Assembly: GCA_024349245.1 (NCBI GenBank)
Contig: JALDNG010000020.1
Location: 1,541,001 to 1,605,000 of the forward strand
DNA: 64,000 nucleotides
Reading direction: 5' to 3'
From: Neodontobutis hainanensis
Lineage: Eukaryota; Chordata; Actinopteri; Gobiiformes; Odontobutidae
This document shows positions 14,419 to 25,464 of this stretch, in pieces. The position numbers were made by a program, and so were the translations under genes. Within the stretch, counting starts at the first letter, position 1. Every line of letters starts with the position of its first letter. Under the pieces are notes generated by a model. That model was not told where the DNA came from, did not search any database, and saw nothing but the letters and a program-made list of their open reading frames with translations.

Positions 14419-14949
14419 ATGTTTTGCTCTCCACAGTTTTGTGTCTTGGATCTTTGTTTTAATGCACCAAACCACTACATTTAAACTCCACTACCTGATT
14501 TAGTAAAAAAAAAAAAAATTGTAAAACTAGATTTTTTTTCTATACATTCAATAAAATATTAGAGATGTCCTGAAACTTTTATCTCTGAGTTTTAGGGAAT
14601 GATCCTGTAATTACTTCCACCTTCTTAATCATTCTGTCAAAGCATTGTCAACAGAAGTACTATTTTTTTTTTCTGAAGCGAGCTGTGGTTGGTCAAACTC
14701 TGTCTTTGGGCTTATCATTCATTATCTATTTAAATCCTTAATTATAAAGTCTAAAGGCCTCATTTTTTTTCACAGATGATTCCTGTTACAATAAGCTTCA
14801 AGAAATTAAAGTTCAAGAGCTTATATATTTTCATAACCTGACTGACCAGGACCCTATACAATGATGCTGTAAAGATCAGCAAACATGTTCTAATTAAGTT
14901 ATAGCCTAAATGACCTTCTTTATAAACTTTCAGAAAAATGTTCATCTTT

Positions 14950-15125
14950 TACAGTTACATTTTGTCATTTAGCAGACGCTTTTATTCAAAGCGACTTACA
15001 CAAAGCTTCCATTCACCAGTCTTACAGCTGGAACACCACTGGAGGCAAGGGAGGGTTAAGTGGCTTGCCCAATAAGGACACAACAAGCAGTCGTCCTTCC
15101 GTTTGAAGGACGACTGCTCAACCAT
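14950..15125 (-). repeat. tRNA-derived SINE copy
   Basis: It begins with the tract ttagcagacgcttttattca and contains cactggaggcaaggg and ggcttgccca, the signature of a SINE widespread in teleosts. The same family recurs more completely at 39,497-39,705. The tRNA-like end is decayed into an inverted tract around 15,091-15,118. Confidence 0.6.
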
Positions 15126-15129
15126 TTAT

Positions 15130-17210
15130 TTGGTTTAATTATTTTCGAGCAGGTCAAGATAACATTTTGCTTTGTTGAAATCTTTACAGCTGGTATCCAC
15201 TGTCTTTTAATGTGTTCAGGCTTGTTATAAACTTAAGCCTAGTCTTGATTTTAAGCTCTTTGCTGAGACTAACCAAATACAGTGTGTTCAACCAGTACTT
15301 AATAAAACTTACCTGTCTCTTAAGATTACTGTCTCTCTTATTTAATAAAATTTGTTTCTTAATAAAAATTATTCAACAAAGCCTATTTCTGTAATTTCTT
15401 CTTATTTGTCGTTTAACAGGCCATGTACCAAATACAGTACACGTTTAATTCAATATATTATAGTGCGTCTTGTGGCCTACAACTACAACCTGCTTGTCCA
15501 TGACTGCTTTATGGCCGCTCTAACGTGTTTGTTTTCTGGACTGCACTGGAAAACTGGAACTAATTTGCATGTGTTGATTGTTTGTATTTTTTTCTGTCAT
15601 AGTCATTTTTATCTGTTTGTAAGTTGCTGCCTTGGATTGATTTGTATGAGGGTGTGTTTGTGTGCGGTTTGTTAAGTGTTGGTTTAGCTTTTCAAATGAT
15701 GTTTGCTAATAATGCCCCCCCCCCCCATTTAAAACATTTACTAAACTAACCAACAATGGAAAAAGTAAGGTAAAAATAAACACTGATCAATTCACCTTTT
15801 CATTGTATGTGAGATAAAAGGTTACTGGAGAGGCTGCCAGACGCTAAATATGGATGTATTTTGTGTCTTTAACCACTAGATGGCGCTAGATGTTCTTTCA
15901 GCAGCTTACACAGTAGAATTAGACACAGTTTTAAGCTAACGTCTTTGGCAAACTTTTGAAGAGATTAAACGTAAAGTTTAATCTTTTTTTTTAAAAGAAA
16001 ACTGTTGAAAATCTAAATCAAAGTGCGAATGTTTTCTGTCTGCTTTTTTTCAACCAACAAGTTAACTTAGTTAATTTAGACGTATGCAGATATCATTTAA
16101 TTAAATTTTATGGACTCATTATTATCCATAACAGTAAGTCACGCTGTTCTACACATTAATCTATCTGTATGTAGATTTTTTGGGTATTTTTGTCAATATT
16201 TAAGCGCCTAATGTTTGTATGAAATTAATTTTGAGAATGCTGAAGTTGCTCTCGAGCGACGCTCAGGCTAAAGCTAGCTGCTAGCATAAAACATAATTGT
16301 ATCAATAACTGGACGATTATGCCTGAAAGAAGTCCAAGTTTCTAGCTAGTTTGACTCCCAGCAATGAAAAATCAGGCCAGTGTATGACACAAGCTTTATG
16401 ATGTTTTTTTTTATTCTGTGAAAAGTAAAAAAAAAAGACAAAACCTCTAAAAAGGCTTTGCCAACAGTCCCGCCTTTGCGAGTGTCTGAATCAGGGTGCG
16501 GAAAAATAGAAACTTTCATAAAAGAGTGGTGGTAAAAAGTGTTTATTCATAATTTTAAGTTAGCTTGTAAAATAACTGTGGAGTTATTATTACCAGACAT
16601 ATGTTTTTTGATCATAATATCCTGTTTAAGCAAAAAATGGAAAAAACAGAGAAATATAATGATCAAATGTGTCTCAAGACATGTCCCAAACAATATCAGG
16701 TCATTTACAGTCTGTTCTGGAAACTTTAGATAATAATTTGTCATTGTTGTCCAACTTTCAATTTTGAGTGTAATGGACAGTGCATTTGATTCTGTTAAAT
16801 TAAACAAAGATATTAACTGACCACCAACCTGTCCATTGTTGTTACAGTTGTTTATAACAGTGTTATGCCTTGCTTTAACCCTGTAACTAGGGCTGTTGTT
16901 GTTGGAGTCATGTCCCTACCTTCTTACAAGTACAGTATATTTGTTTGTTGTTGTACTGTGTAAATGTTATATTGAAACTCTGTTTTTGTGTTAAATAGAA
17001 GAAAAGCTGAGTGGAACAGAGAAAGAAAAGAAAAGAAGCGCAAACAAACAAAAAAGGGTAGGTTTTAAGTGTGAGCAAAAAGTGTGAGAGCTATTTGTTC
17101 TTAGAAGTACAACAGTAAATGTTAGTGTAAGTAATCTTTTTATAACAGTGTACACACAGATTAATAAAATTGTTGAAACATAATTTCTAAACTCTGTTCT
17201 TGTCAATTAA
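15130..17210. other. Non-coding stretch, no gene recognised
   Basis: The part 15,190-15,350 is matched at 63,825-63,990, so the duplicated NF1 flank extends to here. Beyond it there is a C-run (about 15,717-15,726) and AT-rich sequence. A purine-rich piece at 16,999-17,057 has AG and GT borders but its frame does not join the next exon-like piece. Nothing else is supported. Confidence 0.5.
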
Positions 17211-17250
17211 CAGATGGAAAACAAATGATAGCTCAGAAAGAGGGAAAAAC

Positions 17251-20200
17251 ATGTCCTCTGTTTCCACTGAGAGTGACCCACTCATTCATCTGAAGAAGGC
17301 AGCTCTGGTGAGTGTTTATAACGACTGCGGGAAAGCCAATAGATTTCACAATAAAGGCTTTTTAACTATCAAGAGAAATGGACCGTTACCTCTAAACTTG
17401 TGATTGGGAGGAACGGTCCCCGAATCTGAACCTGAGTGATGTTCTGTTATTGGACTTCTGTGCTATTCACAGTTTTAAGCGAGGATGAGGCGACCAGCAC
17501 TTGTTGAACATGAGGAAAATGGGTTGTTTAAGACATTGTTCAGAAGAACAGCCTACTTTCATTAAAAAGTCGATTGGAGTAGAGGAAAACCTATAAAAAG
17601 ATGCAAAAAATGATAGGCTGTTCAGCTAAAATGATCTCCAATGCCTTAAAATGGAGAGCAAAACCAGAGAGACGCGGAAGAAAACTTGTTAAAGACAGTC
17701 TGGAGTTACCTGTAAGTACTGTGACAGTTAGGAGACGTCTGTGTGAAGCTAATCTATTTCCAAGAACTCCCTGTAGACAAGACAAGACATTTATTTTTGT
17801 ATAGCCCAATATCACAACAACAGCCGCCTCAAAGGGCTTAACAGACTGCACTAGACAACATCCCCTGTCCTTAGACCCTCCATCAGGGTGAGGAAAAACG
17901 CCAAAAAAAAACCCCAGCTGGGAAAAAAGAGAACCCTCAGGGAGAACCACAGAAGGATGGATCCACTCCCAGGACGGAGAGGCCGTGCAAGAATGTGTCC
18001 AGGACAGTTGAAAAAAAATACATAAAAACAAAACATATTCACAAAAAACATTTATGTTGACAGCGTCCAGTGTCCACTCTGTCTGTGTATGTAAGGTGGA
18101 TGGGACCTCAGCCATTATCAAGGTAGATGAAAGATGAGCTGTGGGTCCTGTGGGGGGGGGGGGGGGGGGGGGCAGTACACATCACCCAGCAGATCAGAGG
18201 TTTGCGTCCACCCTAGGAGGAGGTAGAAAGGAGAAAAACAAAAGTGCTAAATACTACTGAAAATAGGCAGATGTAATAATAATGCTGCTGCAGAGATAGT
18301 GTGGGGTCAAAAATTACACCGAGGTTCCTCGCAGTTTTGCCGTGCACCAACACACAGTTGTTGATTGAGACAGTAAGATTGTTGAACTTGTGCCGATGAC
18401 TGGCAGGACCAATTAACAAGAGCTCTGTTTTATCCGCGTTCAAATGGAGGAAGTTTTGAGACATCCATGTTTTAATTGAAATGAGGCAGGCCTCTAGACG
18501 CATGATGTCAGTAGTATTATTTGCTTTTATTGGTAGATACAGCTGTGTATCACCTGCATAACAGTGGAAGTTCACTCCATAACTTCTGATGATTTGTCCC
18601 AATGGTGTAACATATAGTGAAAAAAGTATGGGGACCGAGCACTGACCCTTGTGGCACACAGAACTTCACTGGTGCCGTGGAGGAGAAGGATTTATTAAGA
18701 GACAAAATGAGACTTATCACACAGATAGGATTCTAACCAAGAAAGAGCAGAGCCAGAGATGCCAAAAACATCTTTAAGTCTGTTGATTAGCACTGCATGA
18801 TCAATCGTATCAAATGCAGCAGTGAGATCCAGCAATAACAGGAGAGCCGATGAGTCCTCGTCTATCTGAAGGAGAAGATCATTTGTCACTTTAACTAAAG
18901 CTGTTTCAGTGGAATAAGAGGCCCTAAATGCAGACTGAAACGGCTCGAGGAGGTCATTTTCTGATAGATATAGAGTAAGTTGTTTTAGCACAACTTTTTC
19001 GAGGACTTTAGATAGAAAAGGTAAATTGGAGACAGGACGGAAATTATTTAGGCATCCAGGATCCAAAGTAGGTTTTTTGAGCAGGGGTTTGACCACAGCC
19101 TGTTTGAAAAGGGAAGGAATGGTGCCAGTAGACAGGGACAAGTTTATAATGTTTAATATAATTTGCCCCACATAGGGCCACAGTTCTTTAAGCTGTTTTG
19201 CTGGCAAGATATCCAGGAGACACGTAGTTGCTTTACATGAAGAAACCACCTTTGTCAGCTCATCAAGGGAAATAGAATCTAAGACTGAGAGACGAGAGGT
19301 CGGTGGATCCAAGTGAATGGGACCCGGAGCCAAAGAAGACAAAAACAAAATATTATCCCTGATATCTTCAATTTTATGATTAAAGAAATCTAAAAAAGTC
19401 TTGTGCACTAAATCCCATGTAAAATCCCTCTGTTAAAAAAAAAAAAAAAAAGGCATGTGCAGAAGAGGTTACAAGAGGTTACATGAGAGTAAAATTGTTC
19501 TATTTGGGTCCAAGGGCCACAGACAGTTTGAGAGACAACCCCCAAACTCTGAATTCAAGCCACAGTGAAGACAGCATCATGATATGGGCATGGTTCTCCT
19601 ACTATGGTGTGGGGCCTATTTATCGCACACCAGGGATCATGGATCAGTTTGCATTTGTCAAAATACTTGAAGGGGTCATGTTGCCAGTTAGAAAGAAAGA
19701 AATAGTTTTTTGCATGGAATTGTCACTTATTCCAATTACTTCGCAAATATGTTCCTTTTAAAAACAGTAGAAGTTGGTGAATGTCTCACCACACACCATA
19801 TTTTCCTTCTGTGTTGAGAGGGGTCGGAAAGCAGACCTTCAGTGTGAGGCCACTTCCGCTGCAGGCTCCACTCTCAGGCCACCTTCAGTCTGAGTCCAGA
19901 AAATAACAAACTTTAAACAGAAAAAAACAGGAGAAGAAAACCGAAGTTAAGCTTGTTGCTTATCACTATTAAAAGTAAATTACATTAGGTGGACGAGTTT
20001 GACAACGATAAGTGACTGATTAGCATTCTCCTGATTAGCAAAAAAATAAATAAATGATTTGTCGTTTTCTAAATAGCTTTGACAGGCATTGTAGAACCGT
20101 TGGTGACCATGATTAAGTTTGATTGTTTTGAATCACCAGTTTTTTCTATTTAAAATGAAGTTGCTCAGAAAATATGTGTAATAGGCATTATATGCTGTAA

Positions 20201-20646
20201 CTTAACAATGATAGAATGTAGTTAATTGCTGTAGGATTTTTCACTCTTTCATTAACTGACCTACCATTACAGTCATTAATTTGAGTTATTTTTTTCATTT
20301 AAAAGTAACCCTAAAATGCAATGACACATGTGTGATCATTTAAATTGGAAATTACATGTTGGCTAATGCTTGTGCATCATGGATCAGATCATATTTATCA
20401 TTTAGACATCTTAAGCATTGTCTTATTTTTAGAAACCTATCCAGCCCATAAATCCTAGGCCATTGAACATAAACACTGGTTTTGGAAATACAGGTAAAAC
20501 ACAAACTGTAATTTCACACAGTCACTCACTTTCACACTAATTTCCCCTTGTTTTCCCCTTTTTGTTAGTGTTAAATTTCTTAAAGATATTAAATGTTGCT
20601 CTTTTTTTAAGGTGGACATGCCAATGGTGGTGTTTTTTCTTTATAG
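17251..20646 (+). CDS. Possible small spliced ORF (about 50 codons), unproven
   Basis: Three exon-like pieces join in one frame: 17,214-17,307 (start ATG at 17,251, context aaacATGt, donor gtgagt), 20,433-20,493 (acceptor tttttag, donor gtaaaa) and 20,612-20,646 (acceptor tttttttaag, stop TAG). The product would start MSSVSTESDPLIHLKKAAL and end GGHANGGVFSL. No family is recognised, and the ATG at 17,214 would open a short upstream ORF. The first intron is filled by LINE and Tc1 debris. Chance agreement of weak splice signals is quite possible. Confidence 0.22.
17309..17465 (+). mobile_element. LINE endonuclease-domain fragment
   Basis: A degenerate reading contains NLNLSDVLLLDFCAIHS, resembling the N-x-x-G-x-x-L-L-x-F-C segment of LINE apurinic-type endonucleases. 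Stops interrupt it and it abuts the Tc1 fragment directly. Confidence 0.4.
17466..17776 (+). mobile_element. Tc1-like transposase, N-terminal part (split by LINE)
   Basis: The ORF from 17,601 reads MIGCSAKMISNALKWRAKPE followed by RRGRKLVKDSLELPVSTVTV and RRRLCEANLFPRTP. This is the paired-like helix-turn-helix DNA-binding region of Tc1/mariner transposases. It stops at about 17,776, where an L2-type LINE begins. The continuation is at 19,455-19,765. Confidence 0.8.
17776..19430 (-). mobile_element. L2-type LINE, 5'-truncated, inserted in Tc1 copy
   Basis: On the minus strand 19,408-18,695 encodes a reverse transcriptase: KQAVVKPLLKKPTLDP, NNFRPVSNLPFLSKVLEKVV, FQSAFRASYSTETALVKVTN and LLLLDLTAAFDTIDHAVLI (palm motif A). 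The segment 18,659-18,213 continues with QNFLHLNADKTELLLIGP. The catalytic FADD-type box region is altered (HCYAGDTQLY), and the two parts are out of frame. The 3' end on the minus strand is the tract reading ttgggctatacaaaaataaa near 17,776-17,810, usual for fish L2-like LINEs. A poly-G run interrupts it at about 18,153-18,172. Confidence 0.85.
18153..18172 (+). repeat. Poly-G homopolymer
   Basis: About twenty G residues in a row occur inside the 3' part of the LINE copy. Confidence 0.9.
19455..19765 (+). mobile_element. Tc1-like transposase, C-terminal part
   Basis: The ORF at 19,483-19,761 contains VKLFYLGPRATDSLRD, EDSIMIWAWFSYYGVGPIYR and GIMDQFAFVKILEGVMLP. These match the DDE-domain region of Tc1-like transposases (usually IMVWGCFS followed by YYGVGPIYRIPGIMD). 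It is the other half of the copy starting at 17,466. The protein is incomplete between the two halves, so the element was already degenerate. Confidence 0.75.
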
Positions 20647-21480
20647 AAAATGTTGCCCTTATGATGGTAAACTGCATGTTTGATGGCTGAAAAACGACTG
20701 AAGCCATGGCAAAATGTTTGTCTTACTGGACTGATGAAGCAAAAGCCCTCCTACGAGCTGAGGGGGCACCAGTGTTCAGACTCAAGTGGTTAGATGACAT
20801 AACTGAGATCAGATTCTATTCTTTTAAGATTAAAGCAACACTTTGTAACCTGCAGCCAATAGTGGTGCAGATCCCTCCACAGACTCTCTCTGCAACTGCA
20901 CTGTTGTGAAGTTGTAGCAGCGGATATTGGTTCACATTTACAAGAGGAGACACATACAAGCTGGCAATTTTGAAAGAAAGAAAGAAGTGGAGAACATGTC
21001 TTCTGATACAGTAAGTAATATTAGCGTATTTTGTGCTAATACCGCTCTTTTAATGTCTATTGCATTGTTCCACTTCTTTTATATCCATTTTATGGTATAA
21101 AACTTAACTTCGTATTATACTTCGTTAGTGAGTAAATGGCACAAGTTACATTACTCTTCGCTGGGGCTGCCATAGCAATGTTATCTGGGAAACTGGGCAG
21201 CGCTCTCTATTTGAGTGCCGTAAAGCGTATAAATCGAGTGATCTTTTGCGAGATGACACCGTCCCGGTAACAAGTACTTGTATTGGAAGTTTTAGGCCAG
21301 AAAAGGGAACTGTAAGTGAGATAAGCATGATTATACTTATCTCATCTCAAAGAACGATTAAAATGATTTTGAGATTATATTTTTTGGGGCTAAAAGTTTG
21401 ACAATGTTGCATTAACCTTTTGTATATAAGATAAAATTGAAGACAGACAAAAAAAATATACAATTGTGCTCCTAAGTTTT
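19800..21480. other. Intergenic, no recognised gene
   Basis: AT-rich sequence. A 67-codon ORF at 20,706-20,909 begins MAKCLSYWTDEAKALLRAEG; I do not recognise it and nothing around it supports a gene. The only other candidate coding piece is the small spliced ORF described separately. Confidence 0.45.
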
Positions 21481-21559
21481 CATACCCTGAGACAAATTGT
21501 GATTTTCTTTTGGCCATTTTTTTTAAGAGAATATGAATGATAACGCAAAAACTTTTCTC

Positions 21560-21860
21560 TCACTCGTGAATAAGACCCCAAGATACTTGAACTCCTCCAT
21601 TTGAAGCAGGAGCTCGCCACCAACCTGAAGGGGGAAAGCCACCAAATGAGAACCATGGCCTCGGACTTGGAGGTGCAGAGCCTAATCCCAGCTGCTTCAC
21701 ACTCAGCTGCGAACTGTCCCAGTGCACACTGAAGGTCCTGGCTTGATGGAGCCAACAGGACATCATCTAAAAAAGCCGAGATCCTATGGTCCCCAAACCA
21801 GACTCACTCCGGCCCCTGGCTGCGCCTAGAAATCCTGTCCATTAGGATAATAAACAGGAC
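21560..21860 (-). mobile_element. Non-LTR reverse transcriptase fragment
   Basis: The minus strand reads LAPSSQDLQCALGQFAAECE then AAGIRLCTSKSEAMVL, the segment just after the FADD box in a common fish LINE. Upstream on the same strand the sequence encodes a run resembling ILMDRISRR. It is truncated on both sides. Confidence 0.75.
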
Positions 21861-21874
21861 CAGTGAGAAAGGGC

Positions 21875-22330
21875 GCACATCACCCAGCAGGTCATAGGTT
21901 TGCGTCTACCCTAGGAGGAGGTAAAAAAGAAAAAGTGCTAAATACTAATGCAACAATAGACGGGTGTAATTATAATAATAATATGAGAGGTTGAGCATGT
22001 ACCTACAGCTAAAACCAGTGTGAGTATATGCCTGCAGCTACAACTAGTGTGGTTACGATTGGCAAAATAAGTACATTTTAAGTTTGCTTTTGAAAGCCTC
22101 AACAGAGTCAGCTCGCCGCACTTCCACCGGGAGCCCACACCAGTGAACGCATACCAGTGGAATTTTCCTCCATAACCTGTGATGATTTGCCCCAATGGTG
22201 TAACATATAGAGGAAATAGTTTGGGACCATGTAGAGAGCTTTGTGGCACATCAAATTTCATTGGTGAAAAATCACCAGGGTATGTAAACTTTATGCAGGT
22301 CATTTGTGTAGTTTCTGTTGTCATTATGAT
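21875..22330 (-). mobile_element. Second L2-type LINE fragment
   Basis: The block at 21,875-21,945 repeats 18,178-18,245 almost exactly (acatcacccagcag, gtttgcgt, ctaccctaggaggaggta). The segment 22,150-22,250 repeats 18,560-18,650 (cataacctgtgatgatttgc, ggtgtaacatatag). These are two separated pieces of the same LINE family as at 17,776-19,430. Confidence 0.65.
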
Positions 22331-22589
22331 TTAAAAAGAGTAAACACAATTGTTTGACATTAAATGGCTTCACTCAACCACTATCAGTCAAAGAAAAGTG
22401 TATGTGTTATCATTCGTATTATCTGGAAAATGGTAAAAAAAAATCACAAATTTTGTAAACTTATGAGCACAACTGTATAGATATATTAATACGGCAGAAT
22501 AATGGCTGTTTGAGTGCATATTTTGGTACTAAAATGCATTATATTGTGTTGTATGGGATGTTTTTGAATGAATATTAACTCTATTCAAA

Positions 22590-22735
22590 GGTAAAGGAGA
22601 AGGAAGTACCAGAATCAGATTTATCCTGGGATTCACATATAAAATATATGCTCTCCAAAGTAAACCCTATGATTCATTGCCTAAATGTTGCACAAAGAGC
22701 TAGGCTTCCACCTGACGTTCTTAAGCAGGTCTATT
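22590..22735 (+). mobile_element. LINE ORF2 C-terminal fragment, left of nested Gypsy
   Basis: The frame reads WDSHIKYMLSKVNPMIHCLN then VAQRARLPPDVLKQVY and is interrupted by the LTR at 22,736. It resumes exactly after the 3' LTR at 25,877 with LSFIRPVLEYV. The RPVLEY motif is typical of the thumb/post-RT region of LINE ORF2. Confidence 0.7.
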
Positions 22736-23140
22736 TGTCAGGATCTGTGTTTGTCTGTCTGTGTGTCTCCCCCTCCCCGCTGTGTTCTCCTCTCTCCTCA
22801 GCTGAGCAGGGCAGTCGGCACACCTGCAACCACTTACACCTCATCAACCTCTGCTTAAAAGAACCAGTCTTCCCTTCACTCAGCGCCAGTTCGTTGTCAA
22901 CACTACTCTAAGTGCCACTGCAAGCTCCAGCCCGGATCCAGCCTTACCTGCTATTCTCAAGCCTCCTTTTTCTCCACTGGCGTCGATCTGTGGGCCACCT
23001 TCCCGGACTTCGGATCAGCTCACCTCCACTCCACGTCGGACAGTTCTCCGAGCCACCTTGTATTGTTGTGACAAATAAACCTGATTTACATTCTTACTAG
23101 TTCTGCGTTTGGGTCCTGCTTCTCGTCCCCCTCCGTGACA
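22736..23140 (+). repeat. 5' LTR of Gypsy-type element
   Basis: About 405 bp, TGTCAGGATC...CTCCGTGACA. It differs from the 3' LTR by only a few changes (for example near 22,805 and 22,968-22,975). It contains aaataaac near 23,073, a likely poly(A) signal. No textbook tRNA primer-binding site is obvious just after it. Confidence 0.92.
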
Positions 23141-25051
23141 GAACGAACTGGCCAAAAAATGGACCCAGCAGAACAGGAGGAGGTCTCCGCCGCCCTTGAG
23201 AGACAGAGTGCACAGATTGGACACCACCGGCGCGCTCTGCAGGACCTGCTGGACGGCCAGCGGACCACCCAGGACCAGATGGTTCAACTGGGCGCCATGG
23301 TTCAGGCGCTCATAGACAGTAGCGCTACCCGAGTCTCCCCTGAACCTCCCGCTCCACCGTCTCCGAGGCGTGAGGAACTGGACCAGCCCCCGAGAGAGGC
23401 ACATGTTCCGGATCCCTGCCGCTACACAGGTGACATGGGAAAGTGTGGGAGTTTTTTGTTGCAGTGCTCTCTGGTTTTCTGCCTAAGACCCGTTACATAT
23501 GCCACCGATAGGACCAGAGTCGCCTACGTAATGGGATTATTGCAAGGGAGGGCCCTGGAGTGGGCGACTGCCATATGGGAGCGTAAGCCCGCACTACGGG
23601 ACAATTTTGCGCTTTTTGAGACCGAGCTCAGGAGGGTGTTTGACCATCCGGTTAAAGGCAGAGAGGCGGCCACGAGACTGATAACAATCTGCCAGGGGAA
23701 CCGTAGTGTGGCGGAATTCTCCGTCGACTTCCGGACTCTAGTGGCAGAGGCAGGGTGGAATGATCTGGCGCTGCAATCCGTGTTTCTCCACGCATTATCG
23801 GATCACCTCCGGGATGAATTAGCCTTGAGGAAGGACCCGGAGGATTTGGACTCCCTCATTTCGACTGCCATACGGCTGGATAACCGGTGGAGGGAGCGGA
23901 GAAGGGAGAGGCAGCCTCGAGCCCCAGCCACCGGATTCCGCACCACACAGGAGACCGGACCTCCTCGGTTTTCCGCCTTACCCGGCTCCAGAGACTACAG
24001 TCCACCAGAGCCTCCCTCCGTAGCTGCCCCAGGCTCACTCAGCGAGACCGGTCCAGAACCGATGCAGTTAGGTCGGGCTGGTCTCACCCCGTTGGAGCGC
24101 TCCCGACGGAGGAAGGAGGGGAGGTGTCTCTATTGCGGTCAGCGGGGCCACTTTATCGCCAACTGCTCAATTCGGCCAAAGGGACATGGCCCACCCGGAG
24201 CTAGGGGTGTCCTGGTGAGCCAGTCTCGGATAATTAACGCACCCCCGAAACGAATGTTAATCCCCGCAGTGTTGTGTATGGACAATGTGAGCCTCCCGCT
24301 GTCAGCTCTAGTGGACTCAGGGGCGGAAGAAAACTTCATTGACGCTAATCTGGCTCGCCAGGCCGGTATCCAGACGGAACCCCTCCAAACGCCACTTCTC
24401 GCAAAGGCCTTGGACTGGAGACCATTGGCTCAAGTGACACTTCGCACGGTACCCGTCACTTTGGTGCTGTCAGACAATCACCGGGAGGTGCTCAATTTTA
24501 ACCTGATCCAGGCACCGCAGACCCCGCTGATCCTGGGATATCCTTGGTTGATGACGCACAACCCCCAATTTGACTGGGCCAGCGGCGGAGTTTTGGGCTG
24601 GAGCCCCCAATGCCACGCGGTGTGTTTGCAGTCTGCCTTATCCCCCATCAGGGCTCCGGTTTCCCTTTCAGTTCGGCTCACGCTGGTCAAACCCTGGAGA
24701 GGAGCGGCCACTCTGATCTCCAAGAACCAGGGCTCTCCCAAGAAACCGAGCGACAGCAGGAGGAGAAAGGAAAGGAAGCCAAAAAGAGAGGATTGTTTAA
24801 AATCGCCCTCAGTTCTGCCCAAAGACCCTGTTCTGAGGAAACGCCAGCTCGAGGACCTCATGCCCGAGATCCACGGCTCCTTCAGCGTCATGCAGGACTC
24901 GGTCCTGGAGGGCGATACGTCTCCCTCAAACGGCCACCAGAGATTGAAGAAAGGGTCTCCGTCTCCTCTGGCTCGGTCAGATCTCAGAAGTCCAGGTGGA
25001 CCTTCCCCGAAAACATTACACTCGACTTCCTGCGAGGCGTCTCGATCTTAA
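23135..25051 (+). CDS. Gag-protease polyprotein of Gypsy-type element, fused to an unknown tail
   Basis: The likely start is the ATG at 23,159 (MDPAEQEEVSAALERQSAQI); the frame is open from 23,135. The capsid-like core includes YVMGLLQGRALEWATAIWE and the FETELRRVFDHP segment. A zinc knuckle CLYCGQRGHFIANC lies near 24,127. A retropepsin-type active site, LSALVDSGAEENFIDANLAR, lies near 24,300. Up to about 24,690 the sequence follows Gypsy gag-pro. After VKPW near 24,695 it changes to a charged, serine-rich sequence (SRRRKERKPKRE, RKRQLEDLMPEIHGSFSVMQ) that does not resemble reverse transcriptase. The frame then stops at 25,051. Confidence 0.85.
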   Translation: MTERTGQKMDPAEQEEVSAALERQSAQIGHHRRALQDLLDGQRTTQDQMVQLGAMVQALIDSSATRVSPEPPAPPSPRREELDQPPREAHVPDPCRYTGDMGKCGSFLLQCSLVFCLRPVTYATDRTRVAYVMGLLQGRALEWATAIWERKPALRDNFALFETELRRVFDHPVKGREAATRLITICQGNRSVAEFSVDFRTLVAEAGWNDLALQSVFLHALSDHLRDELALRKDPEDLDSLISTAIRLDNRWRERRRERQPRAPATGFRTTQETGPPRFSALPGSRDYSPPEPPSVAAPGSLSETGPEPMQLGRAGLTPLERSRRRKEGRCLYCGQRGHFIANCSIRPKGHGPPGARGVLVSQSRIINAPPKRMLIPAVLCMDNVSLPLSALVDSGAEENFIDANLARQAGIQTEPLQTPLLAKALDWRPLAQVTLRTVPVTLVLSDNHREVLNFNLIQAPQTPLILGYPWLMTHNPQFDWASGGVLGWSPQCHAVCLQSALSPIRAPVSLSVRLTLVKPWRGAATLISKNQGSPKKPSDSRRRKERKPKREDCLKSPSVLPKDPVLRKRQLEDLMPEIHGSFSVMQDSVLEGDTSPSNGHQRLKKGSPSPLARSDLRSPGGPSPKTLHSTSCEASRS

Positions 25052-25405
25052 ACAGAGCCTGATAAACGGAGACCGGACCTCGGACACTTCTGATCTGGAG
25101 CTTTCAAAGGACCTTTCTCTCGAACCTCTGTGTCTGAGTGACTCTAAGGCGTTTCCGTCTCCGCTGCTTTACTGCCTCAAGCGCAAGGTCCGCAACCTGG
25201 AGAAGAGGTTAAAACTGGAGGAGCAGAGGGAGAAAGGGTTTTTCGTGGATCTGCTCGATGGGAAAGACAAACCTGTGGCAGGGTCCACATTTAAACTGTT
25301 GAAGCAGGAGCTGGACGTCCTGATGAACAGCTCGTATTTCAGCCGTCTGCCTCGTCCTGAGCCCAAAACCACTGTGGTCCTCCCCAACGCCACTAAAACC
25401 ATCTC
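24696..25405 (+). other. Unidentified non-retroelement segment inside Gypsy element
   Basis: About 700 bp of coding-like, GC-richer sequence replaces RT-RNaseH-IN. The first part reads in the gag frame to 25,051. The second part reads in the next frame from about 25,030 to 25,440, with DLELSKDLSLEPLCLSDSK, LLYCLKRKVRNLEKRLKLEE (coiled-coil-like) and KLLKQELDVLMNSSYFSRLP. It then passes into the Gypsy integrase end. No splice signals are needed, as expected of a captured spliced host transcript. The donor gene is not recognised. Confidence 0.6.
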
Positions 25406-25464
25406 CTTAAGGATCCATCCGAGCTTCCACGTCTCTCAGATCAAGCCAGTCTCCACCAGTCCTC

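Larger units (their letters stand above)
8921..14440 (+). other. nf1: NF1 3' UTR with terminal poly(A) signal
   Basis: The sequence after the NF1 stop is T-rich with no long ORF of its own. The AATAAA at 14,413-14,418, followed by a T/G-rich stretch, is the likely cleavage signal. NF1 is known for a very long conserved 3' UTR. This one is about 4.1 kb after subtracting the Penelope-like insertion at 10,624-11,992. Support that the whole stretch is one block comes from its duplicated copies at 44,260-47,130 and 60,240-63,990, which run through the same landmarks. The exact 3' end is inferred. Confidence 0.65.

Noticed and set aside
16999..17057. Additional upstream exon of the small spliced ORF
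   Set aside because: Its open frame does not join the 17,214 exon in phase; the only frame that would has a TGA.
22912..23100. ORFs within the LTRs
   Set aside because: They lie inside LTR sequence and are identical in both LTRs; no coding evidence.
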